In this document: positions 1 to 8,307 of the stretch, in pieces
How positions within the stretch are numbered: position 1 is the stretch's first letter
Layout of the letters: the number at the start of each line of letters is the position of its first letter
Assembly (NCBI GenBank): GCA_905479015.1
Contig: CAJQKV010000016.1
Span: 1-62,776 of the forward strand
DNA length: 62,776 nucleotides
From: an uncultured Cyclobacteriaceae bacterium
GTDB lineage: Bacteria; Bacteroidota; Bacteroidia; Cytophagales; Cyclobacteriaceae
Reading direction: 5' to 3'
Translations under genes and position numbers: made by a program
Notes under the pieces: model-generated
Seen by the model: the letters and a program-made list of their open reading frames with translations, nothing else
What the model was told of the DNA's origin: nothing
Database searches by the model: none

Positions 1-307
1 CGGCTGGACCCGAATCACTTACCGCAGCATTTACGGAGGATAGTCTCCAAGCTTGAAGGGTATTGAAATACTTGTCATTACCTGAGGGGTCTGTCCATTT
101 TCTCCCCTTAAGATTAAATTCTACTTTTAGGCTATCACCCACATTAAATTCTTCAAGGAGGTCACATTTATCTTGTATCAGATCGAACTTTAATAGTTCA
201 GGGTATTGTGGGTTTTCCACGTACTCAACAACAAATTCACGTTTACGAAACGAATCGTTGATTTTTGATGTTTCATATTTTTCTATCAATTTACCTTGGA
301 CTTCCAT
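1..307 (-). CDS. DUF3127 domain protein (partial, C-terminus beyond the window)
   Basis: Reading the minus strand from an ATG at 307 gives 102 open codons running off the window edge. The protein starts MEVQGKLIEKYE and contains FRKREFVVEY, QDKCDLLEEFNVGDSLKVEF, KGRKWTDPSGNDKYFNTLQAW. This order (FRKRE, QDKCDLL, GRxWxxPxGxxKYFN, QAWR) is the signature of DUF3127, a small OB-fold-like family of Bacteroidota with no assigned function that may bind nucleic acid. The family is about 120 residues, so roughly 20 are missing. It is divergent from the small gene at 362, with 54 bp between the two starts. Confidence 0.85.
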   Translation of the reverse strand, partial: MEVQGKLIEKYETSKINDSFRKREFVVEYVENPQYPELLKFDLIQDKCDLLEEFNVGDSLKVEFNLKGRKWTDPSGNDKYFNTLQAWRLSSVNAAVSDSGPA

Positions 308-361
308 ATTTTTGAGCTTAAAATTATTTCTTAGTTCAAATTTGTAGTTAGTTTTTTGATA

Positions 362-517
362 ATGAAAAGATCTAAACGAATATTTTTTATAGTTGCGGGA
401 ATATTTTTGCTATTGATGGTGTTAATAGCTTATGATATCTCGCAACGTACGACCCCGCCGTGGGCAAAAAAGAATTTAAAACATGACAATGAAAACATCG
501 AAATCAACCGGGACTAA
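362..517 (+). CDS. small single-pass membrane protein, 51 aa
   Basis: ATG at 362 opens a 51-codon frame ending TAA at 515-517. The protein has a basic start (MKRSKR), one hydrophobic segment at about residues 7-24 (IFFIVAGIFLLLMVLIAY) and a polar tail with RTTPPWAKKN, so it should be a single-pass inner-membrane protein with its C-terminus outside. Its last 35 nt overlap the start of the DUF2452 gene in another frame, which suggests coupled translation. I do not recognise a function. The basic-TM-polar pattern and the position between two conserved Bacteroidota families argue that it is real, but no homology search was possible. Confidence 0.6.
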   Translation: MKRSKRIFFIVAGIFLLLMVLIAYDISQRTTPPWAKKNLKHDNENIEINRD

Positions 518-959
518 GGTAGATTTATCGACCATCGATCTTGAAAAAGAACGTGAAAAAATCACTGATTTCCCTGGGTTGATCCAATTCGCTCACAGTG
601 TTGGAAGTGCTTTAATCAAGCCAGAAGATAAAGGAAGAATTAAAGGTAATGCAGTGGCGGCCATGCACGATCAAACGGATCGACAGTTCCATCAATTGTA
701 TGACCAAATGCAAACTTTGGTGAATCAAGCCAATTTATTGAAAGAGCGAGTCAATGTATCTGAGCGTATCTATCAGGCAGACATTGGGTTTACGCCTGTG
801 ATCAACAACATTTATCATTTGTATAAGCGAAAAAAGAAAGGGGATGTTTTGTCTATGGTTGGGCCAAAAGAGTGGGGAAAAAAAATACCGTTTGAAGATT
901 ATGTGGCAGAGGTAAGGTTGATGTCAGATCATACTTGGGAGGTCAGAACATCCAGTTAA
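483..959 (+). CDS. DUF2452 domain protein
   Basis: 158-aa soluble protein with the family's typical run: LIQFAHSVGSALIKPEDKGRIKG (about residues 34-56), an AMHDQTDRQF segment, ERVNVSERIYQADIGFTPVINNIYHLY and the C-terminal DVLSMVGPKEWG...DYVAEVRL..DHTWEV. This matches DUF2452, a conserved family of unknown function found in Bacteroidota and some eukaryotes. The start overlaps the 51-aa membrane protein gene. An alternative ATG lies two codons downstream at 489. No catalytic motif is visible, so I assign no function. Confidence 0.85.
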   Translation: MTMKTSKSTGTKVDLSTIDLEKEREKITDFPGLIQFAHSVGSALIKPEDKGRIKGNAVAAMHDQTDRQFHQLYDQMQTLVNQANLLKERVNVSERIYQADIGFTPVINNIYHLYKRKKKGDVLSMVGPKEWGKKIPFEDYVAEVRLMSDHTWEVRTSS

Positions 960-1741
960 TCTTTTGGTAAAAGGACATGTCCTCGATAAGACTTAGAATT
1001 TATGTTAACTTCTCCTAGTGTATGATTTTTTTTAAATCTTGCCCGTTTTAAAGAATAAAAACGTTCAAAGATTATACCTAGATATATATAATCCAGTACG
1101 GTGATAAACTTAAGGATGAGGCATGAATTTGATTTTAATTGCTTTTGATCTACTTTTAGAAAAGTGAATTATCTATTTTATTAATTTTATAGTTCTAAGA
1201 GGTTATGCCTCTCATGGATAATTGATTCTTTCGATTATTATTTTCCCTAGCCTTGTACGAGATCTCAATCCTGTATGGTTCATGTACCAAAGAAGAAGGG
1301 GGGACTTCTAGGTTGAACAATCATTTTTTGATGAAGGCATTTTGAGGCTAAAATCCTAGTAGTGTGATTTAGGATAATTATTTAGGAGCTATCGTTTTAA
1401 AACTTGACTGGTTGTAAGATCGTATTAGCCTCATGGAATTGAGGAATGAGGTTGAAGCCCTAGAGATTGGACTTTTAATGGGAACTTTCCCACAAAGGCT
1501 AAGTACAATTTGGCTTATTGAAATAGTCAAGGAATTATTTCCCCAAAAAATCAGTTTATAACCATGTTGCTTGTTTTTATTAAAACATTCTTTTGTTATA
1601 AAAATAAAAAATGTTTTAATAGATTACCCTTGTTAAAACAGATTAAAAATCATTCAATTTAAGACAGAGGTAAAGGTGTTTCATTGGGTCAAATAAAAAG
1701 TTAACGTATTTAATGATGATAAATTTAATAATAGAAATCTG
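960..1741. other. 782-bp spacer with an 11-bp inverted repeat and one doubtful small ORF
   Basis: No convincing gene is present. A frame of 42 codons on + (1433-1561, MELRNEVEALEIGLLMGTF...) could be a small gene or a remnant, but it matches no family I know. A perfect inverted repeat, ATTAAAACATT (1579-1589) and AATGTTTTAAT (1610-1620), lies about 120 bp before pntA and could be an operator or a weak AT-rich hairpin. Stop codons occur often in all frames. No tRNA or known riboswitch pattern was seen. Confidence 0.4.
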
Positions 1742-2824
1742 ATGATACAGATAGGCATACTGAAAAGTTCGAAAAAAACGCCTTTGGGTGTGACTCCCGA
1801 TGCCCTAAAAAAATGGCCCACGGACACGATAAGCTTTCTGATTGAAAGACAGGCGGGTCTATTTGCCCATTTTTCTGACAATCAATACCTTGCCGAAGGT
1901 GCCAAAGTAGTGTCTAGAACCGAAGTGCTTGAGCAAGCCAACCTTTTAGTAATTTCAGACGTTTTGAGTGATCAGGATTTAGCGATATTGCCTACTCAAA
2001 CCTTGATTGTGGGTCTTCTAAACCCCCATAATAATAAGGATTTTACTGCGCAGCTCAAAAGTAGAAATCAAAAGGCTTTTGCCTTAGAAATGCTTCCCAG
2101 AACATCGATAGCACAATCTATGGACGTATTATCTGCGATGGCTTCATTGGCTGGTTATAAGTCGGTAATCTTGGCAGCCAATCACTTTTCGGGTTATTTC
2201 CCCATGCTGACTACGGCAGCAGGCACGGTCCCCCCCGCAAAAGTGCTGATACTGGGTGCCGGTGTAGCGGGTTTGCAAGCCATTGCCACAGCCAAACGTT
2301 TAGGTGCGGTAGTTGAGGCCTTTGATGTCAGAAAAGCAGTCAAAGAAGAAGTTGAAAGCTTGGGAGCTAAGTTTATAATGGTTGAAGGGATGCAAAGCGA
2401 TGCGGACACAGGAGGCTATGCAGTCGTGCAAAAAGAAGAGGCACTAGCTGCGCAGCGGGAGCTCATTCATCAAAAAGTAGTCAAGGCCGATATTGTTATA
2501 ACTACAGCGAGTATTCCTGGAAAGGCGGCACCCAGATTGATCGAAGGAGCAACGGTGGATGCCATGAAGCCAGGTGCGGTCATCATAGATTTAGCCGCCG
2601 CGAGTGGAGGAAATTGCGAATTGACTAAAAATGAGGAGGTAATTAATCATTCAGGGGTTACCATAATCGGAGACTCTCAATTGGCTTATGCGCTTACGCG
2701 TGAGGCGAGCAAATTGTTCAGTGTCAATATCTTTAATTTCATCAGCCATTTAATTAAAGAGGGATTGGAAGCTATCAATTTCGAAGATCAAATTGTGAAA
2801 TCAACTTTTATCGGAAAAAACTAA
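1742..2824 (+). CDS. pntA: NAD(P) transhydrogenase subunit alpha, NAD-binding part (PntAA)
   Basis: 360 aa. This is domain I of proton-translocating transhydrogenase, the peripheral NAD(H)-binding component that exchanges hydride with NADP(H) on PntB. It has the alanine-dehydrogenase/PNT fold: an N-terminal half with SMDVLSAMASLAGYK (126-140), then a Rossmann segment with GAGVAG (172-177), FDVRKAVKEEVESLGAKF and DIVITTASIPGKAAPRL. It lacks the membrane segments carried by E. coli PntA. These are on the next gene, so the enzyme has the three-gene arrangement. The start lies 22 nt from the spacer stop codons, and no clear -7 box precedes it. First gene of a pntAA-pntAB-pntB operon supplying NADPH. 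Confidence 0.95.
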   Translation: MIQIGILKSSKKTPLGVTPDALKKWPTDTISFLIERQAGLFAHFSDNQYLAEGAKVVSRTEVLEQANLLVISDVLSDQDLAILPTQTLIVGLLNPHNNKDFTAQLKSRNQKAFALEMLPRTSIAQSMDVLSAMASLAGYKSVILAANHFSGYFPMLTTAAGTVPPAKVLILGAGVAGLQAIATAKRLGAVVEAFDVRKAVKEEVESLGAKFIMVEGMQSDADTGGYAVVQKEEALAAQRELIHQKVVKADIVITTASIPGKAAPRLIEGATVDAMKPGAVIIDLAAASGGNCELTKNEEVINHSGVTIIGDSQLAYALTREASKLFSVNIFNFISHLIKEGLEAINFEDQIVKSTFIGKN

Positions 2825-2846
2825 AAAGAACATAAAGACTTAAATT

Positions 2847-3152
2847 ATGAATTTAATCATTGAAATTTTAACATATCATTTGACGATTTTATTTGCCTTG
2901 ATCATGGCCATTTTCTTGGGTTTTGAACTCATATCGAAAGTGCCTACGGTTTTGCACACGCCGTTGATGTCAGGAGCCAATGCGATCAGTGGTGTCGTTA
3001 TTATAGGTGCCATTATATTGGTTCGTAGCAGTGGTTCAGAGGATTATGTATCACTTGCTTTGGGGAGTTTAGCCATTTTGTTGGGCACTATTAATGTTGT
3101 GGGCGGCCATGCCGTTACCAATCGCATGCTTCAAATGTTTCGTAAAAAATAA
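2847..3152 (+). CDS. NAD(P) transhydrogenase subunit alpha, membrane part (PntAB)
   Basis: 101 aa, almost wholly hydrophobic, with three predicted membrane helices (about residues 8-28, 42-60 and 66-88). It contains GFELISKVPTVLHTPLMSGANAISGVVIIGA, the conserved stretch of the transhydrogenase alpha membrane domain, and ends GGHAVTNRMLQMFRKK. It forms part of the proton channel (domain II) with the PntB helices. It lies 22 bp after pntAA and 19 bp before pntB, as expected for a split three-subunit transhydrogenase. The length is normal. Confidence 0.95.
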   Translation: MNLIIEILTYHLTILFALIMAIFLGFELISKVPTVLHTPLMSGANAISGVVIIGAIILVRSSGSEDYVSLALGSLAILLGTINVVGGHAVTNRMLQMFRKK

Positions 3153-3171
3153 ATTAACCTTAATATAACGT

Positions 3172-4560
3172 GTGATGACCGCATTGATCAACTTAGTCTA
3201 TCTCATTTCTGTTTCTTTATTCATTGTTGGATTACAGCGACTAAGCAGTCCTAAAACGGCTAGTTCTGGGAATTTAATAGCGGCGCTGGGAATGGGCTTG
3301 GGAGTACTAATCGCCCTTTTTGCACCGATGGAGTCCGGAGATGATAATTATCTAATCATTATAGGCGCCCTGGTATTTGGGGGTGGTATCGGTTTGGTGG
3401 TAGCTGGCAAGGTATTGATGACCAAAATGCCAGAGATGGTTTCTTTATTCAATGGTCTTGGCGGGGCTTGTGCATTATTAATCTCTATTGCTGAATTATT
3501 GAATTTTCATGATTCAGGAACCATTGAACTGGCACCTTACTTGACTACTTTATTGGCCTTATTGATAGGGTCTATAGCTTTTACTGGAAGCTTGGTGGCC
3601 TATGGAAAATTATCGGGAAACATCAAAGATAGTTGGAAGTTACCGAGGGCCAATATGATTAATATGGTTTTGCTATTGACTTTAATAGCAGCGTCGGTCT
3701 ATCAGCTGCAAGTGTTGGACACTATGGACTTGGTTTACATCATTATGATTTTATCATTGATCTATGGGATCACCTTTGTGTTAAATGTGGGAGGTGCGGA
3801 TATGCCTGTGATTATCTCCATACTCAATGCATTGACAGGAGTTTCTGCGGCATTAGCTGGAATCATTTATGATAATATGATCATGCTGATGGGTGGTATT
3901 CTCGTCGGCTCATCAGGCGCTATACTAACACTGTTGATGTGTCGAGCTATGAATAGATCTCTCCTTAATGTTTTGGCAGGAGGTTTTGGGGGGACTTCAA
4001 GTGGTGCAGTCCAAGTGGGAGATCAAATGGTAAAGGAAGTGAATATTATGGATGCCAGTATTATGTTGCGCTATTCAACGAATGTGGTCATTGTACCAGG
4101 TTATGGTATGGCAGTAGCACAAGCACAGAAAATATGTAAAGAATTGGAAGATTTACTCGAAGAGGTAGAGGTTAATGTCCGATATGCCATTCATCCAGTA
4201 GCCGGACGGATGCCTGGGCATATGAATGTATTATTGGCAGAAGCAGATGTTGACTACTCCAAATTACTGGATTTAGAGGATGCTAATAAATTTCTTAAAG
4301 ATACAGATGTAACGATTGTAGTGGGTGCCAATGATGTGGTAAATCCTTCTGCTTTGGATGACCCAGGGAGTCCTATTTATGGTATGCCTATTTTAGAGAT
4401 CTTAAAAGGTAAGCACGTCATTGTATTGAAACGAGGCATGAGTTCAGGTTATTCAGGTATAGAAAATCCCTTATTTTTTCATGAAAAAACCAGTATGCTG
4501 TTTGGTGACGCAAAAAAATCACTCAATAGTCTTCTCGATGAATTAAAAACCATTGTTTAA
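3172..4560 (+). CDS. pntB: NAD(P) transhydrogenase subunit beta (PntB)
   Basis: 462 aa inner-membrane subunit. The N-terminal two thirds hold the remaining channel helices, with the conserved GGxGLVVAGKVLMTKMPEMVSLFNGLGG and ITFVLNVGGADMPVIISILNALTGVSAALAG stretches. The C-terminal third is the NADP(H)-binding domain III: VPGYGMAVAQAQ, YAIHPVAGRMPGHMNVLLAEA, VVGANDVVNPSA, GMPILEI, and MSSGYSGIENPLF near the end. These match the family throughout, and the length is normal. The start is the first of two consecutive ATG codons. It uses the proton gradient to drive NADH to NADPH transfer. The 228-bp gap after it separates it from pckA. Confidence 0.96.
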   Translation: MMTALINLVYLISVSLFIVGLQRLSSPKTASSGNLIAALGMGLGVLIALFAPMESGDDNYLIIIGALVFGGGIGLVVAGKVLMTKMPEMVSLFNGLGGACALLISIAELLNFHDSGTIELAPYLTTLLALLIGSIAFTGSLVAYGKLSGNIKDSWKLPRANMINMVLLLTLIAASVYQLQVLDTMDLVYIIMILSLIYGITFVLNVGGADMPVIISILNALTGVSAALAGIIYDNMIMLMGGILVGSSGAILTLLMCRAMNRSLLNVLAGGFGGTSSGAVQVGDQMVKEVNIMDASIMLRYSTNVVIVPGYGMAVAQAQKICKELEDLLEEVEVNVRYAIHPVAGRMPGHMNVLLAEADVDYSKLLDLEDANKFLKDTDVTIVVGANDVVNPSALDDPGSPIYGMPILEILKGKHVIVLKRGMSSGYSGIENPLFFHEKTSMLFGDAKKSLNSLLDELKTIV

Positions 4561-4711
4561 TTGTTTTCAATTGCCTTTCGAAGGGTCATTGGCCAGTGAA
4601 AGGAAGCAGTTAAGATCGAGATTGACCTAACAAAGATTTTAATAGAAACAATTAGTCGCCATGACTAGATATTTAATAAAATAAGTAATAAATTATCATA
4701 ATATTTATTTT

Positions 4712-4760
4712 TTCGGTGACCCTTAACAAGACACCGCTGTGATGACCTTTTAGAAAGGGG
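4712..4760 (+). promoter_or_regulatory. two small hairpins in the region just before pckA
   Basis: Two short inverted repeats lie in the 80 bp before the pckA start: CGGTG (4714-4718) with CACCG (4732-4736), and CCTTT (4746-4750) with AAAGG (4754-4758). The second is a tight 3-nt-loop hairpin. They could fold in a 5' leader. I recognise no known riboswitch, and no TAnnTTTG box is evident. Treat as possible structure only. Confidence 0.25.
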
Positions 4761-4788
4761 TATCTAATCGGAATCACCCCAAACAGAT

Positions 4789-6372
4789 ATGAAAAAATTA
4801 GGTATGAAAGTGGACAGGGTCTACTGGAATCTGAAGCCAGCCATGCTCATTGAAGCAGCCATTAAAAATGGTGAAGGGCAATTGACCGATACAGGAGCAC
4901 TCAGTGTAAGCACCGGTACCTTCACAGGAAGATCACCAAAAGATCGATTTATTGTAAAAGATGACATCACTAAAGACGCCGTTTGGTGGGGTCCCATAAA
5001 TAGGCCTATGGCATCTATTGATTTTGATCGCGTATACGGGCGGATGATGTCTTATCTAGAAAAAGAGCAGGTCTATGTAAGAGACATGTACGCCGGAGCT
5101 GATAAGACCCATAGGTTGGGCGTTAGATTTGTGACGACGATGTCTTGGCATAATCTGTTTTGTTATAATTTGTTTATTCAACCAGAACCTTATAAGTTGA
5201 TCGATTTCATGCCTGATTTTACTGTGATATGCTGTCCGGCATTCAAAGGTGATTCAAAAACAGAAGGTATTCGAAAAGAAAATTTCACCATCATTAATTT
5301 TGAAAAAAAAATAGTATTGATTGGTGGTACAGAATATTCAGGAGAAATAAAAAAAGGAATATTTTCAGTACTTAATTTCATACTACCCATTAAACATCGT
5401 GTATTACCTATGCATTGTTCGGCCAATATGGGAGTTGAAAAGCGGGATACGGCTATTTTCTTTGGATTGTCGGGTACCGGAAAAACCACATTATCAGCCG
5501 ATCAAGATCGACTATTGATTGGAGACGATGAACATGGATGGACTCAAAGTAACATATTTAACTTTGAAGGGGGATGTTATGCCAAAGTCATTGATTTGTC
5601 TGAAGAAAAAGAACCAGAGATTTGGAATGCCATTAAATATGGTGCGATTGTAGAGAATACTCGATTCTTTAAGGATCAAAGGATTATCGATTTTTCAGAC
5701 GCAAGTATCACCGAAAATACCCGAGTTTCATATCCTTTGGAACATATCAGAAATACCGTATCGCCTTCAATAGGAGGGATCCCTCAAAATATATTTTTTT
5801 TAACTTGCGATGCTTTTGGTGTGATACCGCCAATACTAAAGTTATCCAAACAACAAGCCATGTATCACTTTATTTCTGGTTATACATCTAAAGTAGCGGG
5901 CACTGAAGCGGGTGTGGTATCACCTGAGCCTGTTTTTTCAGCTTGTTTTGGATCGCCCTTTATGCCTTTACATCCTTCTGCTTATGCCGAATTGTTAGGT
6001 CAAAAAATGGAGGAAAATAGGGCAAATATTTGGTTAATCAATACCGGTTGGACGGGTGGGCCCTATGGTGTAGGAAGGCGTATTGAGTTACGCTACACCC
6101 GAGCGATCATTACGGCGGTATTAAAAGGGATTATGAATAATGTAGGTTACCGAAAACATTCCATCTTTGGTGCAGAGATACCCCTCATTTGTCCCGGAGT
6201 GCCCAATGACATCTTGAGTCCGCGCGAAACTTGGAGAGATGATGTAGCTTTTTATAGACAGGCCAATGAGTTGGCCTTAATGTTTCAAACAAACTTTGAA
6301 AAATTTAAAGACAAAGCCAGTGATGACATCATAGAGGGTTCTCCGCTGCCCAATGATAAATATTTAAACTGA
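4789..6372 (+). CDS. pckA: phosphoenolpyruvate carboxykinase (ATP)
   Basis: 527 aa, normal for the ATP-dependent family. It interconverts oxaloacetate + ATP with PEP + CO2 + ADP, the entry to gluconeogenesis. TGRSPKD at 46-52, the kinase-1 P-loop GLSGTGKTT at 226-234 and the metal-binding GDDEHGW at 245-251 are all intact, as are ENTRVSYPL and GWTGGPYGVG further on. The start ATG is preceded by AAACAGAT, without a strong Shine-Dalgarno sequence, as usual in this phylum. It is a single gene: spacers of 228 bp before and 61 bp after suggest its own promoter. Confidence 0.96.
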   Translation: MKKLGMKVDRVYWNLKPAMLIEAAIKNGEGQLTDTGALSVSTGTFTGRSPKDRFIVKDDITKDAVWWGPINRPMASIDFDRVYGRMMSYLEKEQVYVRDMYAGADKTHRLGVRFVTTMSWHNLFCYNLFIQPEPYKLIDFMPDFTVICCPAFKGDSKTEGIRKENFTIINFEKKIVLIGGTEYSGEIKKGIFSVLNFILPIKHRVLPMHCSANMGVEKRDTAIFFGLSGTGKTTLSADQDRLLIGDDEHGWTQSNIFNFEGGCYAKVIDLSEEKEPEIWNAIKYGAIVENTRFFKDQRIIDFSDASITENTRVSYPLEHIRNTVSPSIGGIPQNIFFLTCDAFGVIPPILKLSKQQAMYHFISGYTSKVAGTEAGVVSPEPVFSACFGSPFMPLHPSAYAELLGQKMEENRANIWLINTGWTGGPYGVGRRIELRYTRAIITAVLKGIMNNVGYRKHSIFGAEIPLICPGVPNDILSPRETWRDDVAFYRQANELALMFQTNFEKFKDKASDDIIEGSPLPNDKYLN

Positions 6373-6433
6373 ATTTGATATTTGAACGGTTAGGTCTTTA
6401 TTTTGTTAATGATCACTCATCTCTATTTTACAA

Positions 6434-7408
6434 ATGCCTTTTTTAACCTCAAACAGCTATAATGAGACTCCTTTCATGCTGCTCAATGGGCATCTAGAAA
6501 CGATCATCCCTTCACTTTTTCATAAGGCGCCGATCGTAAATTATGAACGGCAGCGACTCGAACTCAAAGATGGGGATTTCATTGATTTAGATTGGTTGCT
6601 TAAGAATAATTATGATCGGCTTTTGATCATTACCCATGGATTAGAAGGAAATTCAGAACGGCATTACGTACGCAGAACTGCCAAATATTTTCATGATCTT
6701 GGATGGGATGTCTTGGCTTGGAATTGTCGCTCCTGTAGCGGTGAAATCAATCGGTTGTCTAAGTTTTACCATCATGGCGATACCAATGACTTGAATGAGG
6801 TTATTTTGGAGGCACTGTCAGATAAATACAGTAAAGCGGTATTGTTTGGTTACAGCATGGGAGGAAGTCTGTCGATAAAATATTTAGGGGAGGGGAGAAC
6901 CCTAGACCCTAGAATAAAAGGAGCAGTGACCTATTCAGTACCACTTAATTTAAAGGACAGTGGTGATCAATTGAACAAACGAGCAAATAGATTTTATACC
7001 CAACGATTTTTGAAAAAATTGATAAAAAAAGTTAGAATAAAGGCTAAATATTATCCTGGTATTTTAGATATTGAAGGCATTGATCAGATCAAAACTTTTG
7101 ATGACTTTCATTATAAGTATACGTTACCTCTTTATGACTTTCCCAGCTTAGATGTTTTTTATGAAAAGGCCACTTGTGATCAATTTTTATCCTCTTTATC
7201 AGTACCTGTTTTTGTGGGAAATGCGTTAAATGATCCGTTACTAGGGACAAAATGTTATCCAAAAGAAGAGGCAAAGCAAAACAAATTATTTTATTTACAA
7301 ACACCCTTAAAAGGAGGACATGTAGGCTTCAGTTACCAAAATAAAGACTACAGTTGGATGGAAACCCGCGGAGCCTATTTTATGAAGGAGGTACTGCTTA
7401 CTTCTTAA
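6434..7408 (+). CDS. YheT-like alpha/beta hydrolase
   Basis: 324 aa. The protein follows the YheT/UPF0017 pattern: a NGHLETIIPSLF start (18-29), oxyanion region THGLEGNSERHYVRR (67-81), WNCRSCSGE, HHGDTNDL, nucleophile elbow GYSMGG with Ser141, a late Asp in NALNDPLL and a late His in LKGGHVGF. Together these form an intact Ser-Asp-His triad. Relatives are carboxylesterases or lipases acting on short or medium acyl esters, and the substrate here is unknown. The gene follows pckA by 61 bp, and its stop overlaps the end of the convergent msrB by 11 nt. Confidence 0.88.
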   Translation: MPFLTSNSYNETPFMLLNGHLETIIPSLFHKAPIVNYERQRLELKDGDFIDLDWLLKNNYDRLLIITHGLEGNSERHYVRRTAKYFHDLGWDVLAWNCRSCSGEINRLSKFYHHGDTNDLNEVILEALSDKYSKAVLFGYSMGGSLSIKYLGEGRTLDPRIKGAVTYSVPLNLKDSGDQLNKRANRFYTQRFLKKLIKKVRIKAKYYPGILDIEGIDQIKTFDDFHYKYTLPLYDFPSLDVFYEKATCDQFLSSLSVPVFVGNALNDPLLGTKCYPKEEAKQNKLFYLQTPLKGGHVGFSYQNKDYSWMETRGAYFMKEVLLTS

Positions 7409-7904
7409 TTTTTTCTATTTCGAAGTCGAGTGCAGTAGAATTTAAGCAATATCTAAGACCTGTGGGTTTGGGGCCATCCGGAAAAACATGACCCAAATGA
7501 CCACCGCATCTTGAGCAAACTACTTCTGTACGGATCATACCTAGCTCAAAGTCTTTTTCTTCTGCTACATTTTTCGTGTTGATAGGCTCCCAAAAGCTGG
7601 GCCACCCCGTACCTGATTTATATTTTGTATCGGAGTTAAACAAGGCCAGTTGACAAGCTTTGCATCGATAGATACCTGTTTCTTTGTTGTCCCAATGGAT
7701 TCCTGAAAAAGCGGGCTCAGTACCTTTTTCTCTCAGCACATAATATTCAAGTTCAGTAAGTCTATTTTTCCATTCGGATTCAGTAAGGTTCCATTCAGGA
7801 TCTACTGACTTATTTGACTTTACTTCTTGGGCCTGAGAACAAGAAATTAGACATACAAACAAAGGTAAAAGGGGGATGATTCTATTTATCAATTTATTGG
7901 GCAT
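7398..7904 (-). CDS. msrB: peptide-methionine (R)-S-oxide reductase, lipoprotein form
   Basis: 168 aa with a lipoprotein signal (hydrophobic 8-20, lipobox LISC, Cys22), so it should sit in the cell envelope. The MsrB domain is complete: zinc-binding pairs Cys81/Cys84 (CKAC) and Cys130/Cys133 (CSRC), GTGWPSFWEPI, HLGHVFPDGP and the catalytic Cys153 in RYCLNSTALDF. It repairs the R form of methionine sulfoxide. It follows the rhodanese gene by 12 bp and probably shares its transcript. Its 3' end overlaps the YheT-like gene by 11 nt. Confidence 0.94.
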   Translation of the reverse strand: MPNKLINRIIPLLPLFVCLISCSQAQEVKSNKSVDPEWNLTESEWKNRLTELEYYVLREKGTEPAFSGIHWDNKETGIYRCKACQLALFNSDTKYKSGTGWPSFWEPINTKNVAEEKDFELGMIRTEVVCSRCGGHLGHVFPDGPKPTGLRYCLNSTALDFEIEKIKK

Positions 7905-7916
7905 AATTGTGATGTT

Positions 7917-8240
7917 TTAATATTTTGGAATATGAGGGTCTATTTCATCGGACCAGGCCAATATACCGCCTGTCAGATTGTATAAATTGGTAAAGCCTTG
8001 TTGTTCAAGTAATCCGATGGCGGTGGCACTGCGTTGACCACTACGGCATTGAACCACGACCTTCTGATTTCTATTGATTTCTGCAGACCTAGACTCAATT
8101 TCACTCAATGGAATCAATAGACCCTCTATATGACAGAATTCAAATTCGTGGACTTCCCGAACGTCGATCAATTGATGAGCTATTTTCTCTTTACGCATTT
8201 TGGCAAGTTCTTGAACACTGATACTTTGTATTTGATGCAT
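7917..8240 (-). CDS. single-domain rhodanese-like protein
   Basis: 107 aa, no signal peptide, so cytoplasmic. One rhodanese domain with LIDVREVHEFEFCHIEG (25-39) and the active-site loop CRSGQRS with Cys65, then TGGILAW near the end. The Cys is present, so it can probably carry a persulfide. The partner is not evident. It lies 67 bp after lhgO and 12 bp before msrB. Sulfur transfer or a redox role beside MsrB is a reasonable inference, not shown by the sequence. Confidence 0.92.
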   Translation of the reverse strand: MHQIQSISVQELAKMRKEKIAHQLIDVREVHEFEFCHIEGLLIPLSEIESRSAEINRNQKVVVQCRSGQRSATAIGLLEQQGFTNLYNLTGGILAWSDEIDPHIPKY

Positions 8241-8307
8241 ATTTTTAGTTTGTCAGTGGAGTGATATCCTTATAATTAAACCATCCATCTTGTTATTTAT
8301 TGTGTAT

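Noticed and set aside
63-347. 94-aa forward frame at the left edge
   Set aside because: It is the shadow of the DUF3127 gene read on the minus strand, which has clear family motifs.
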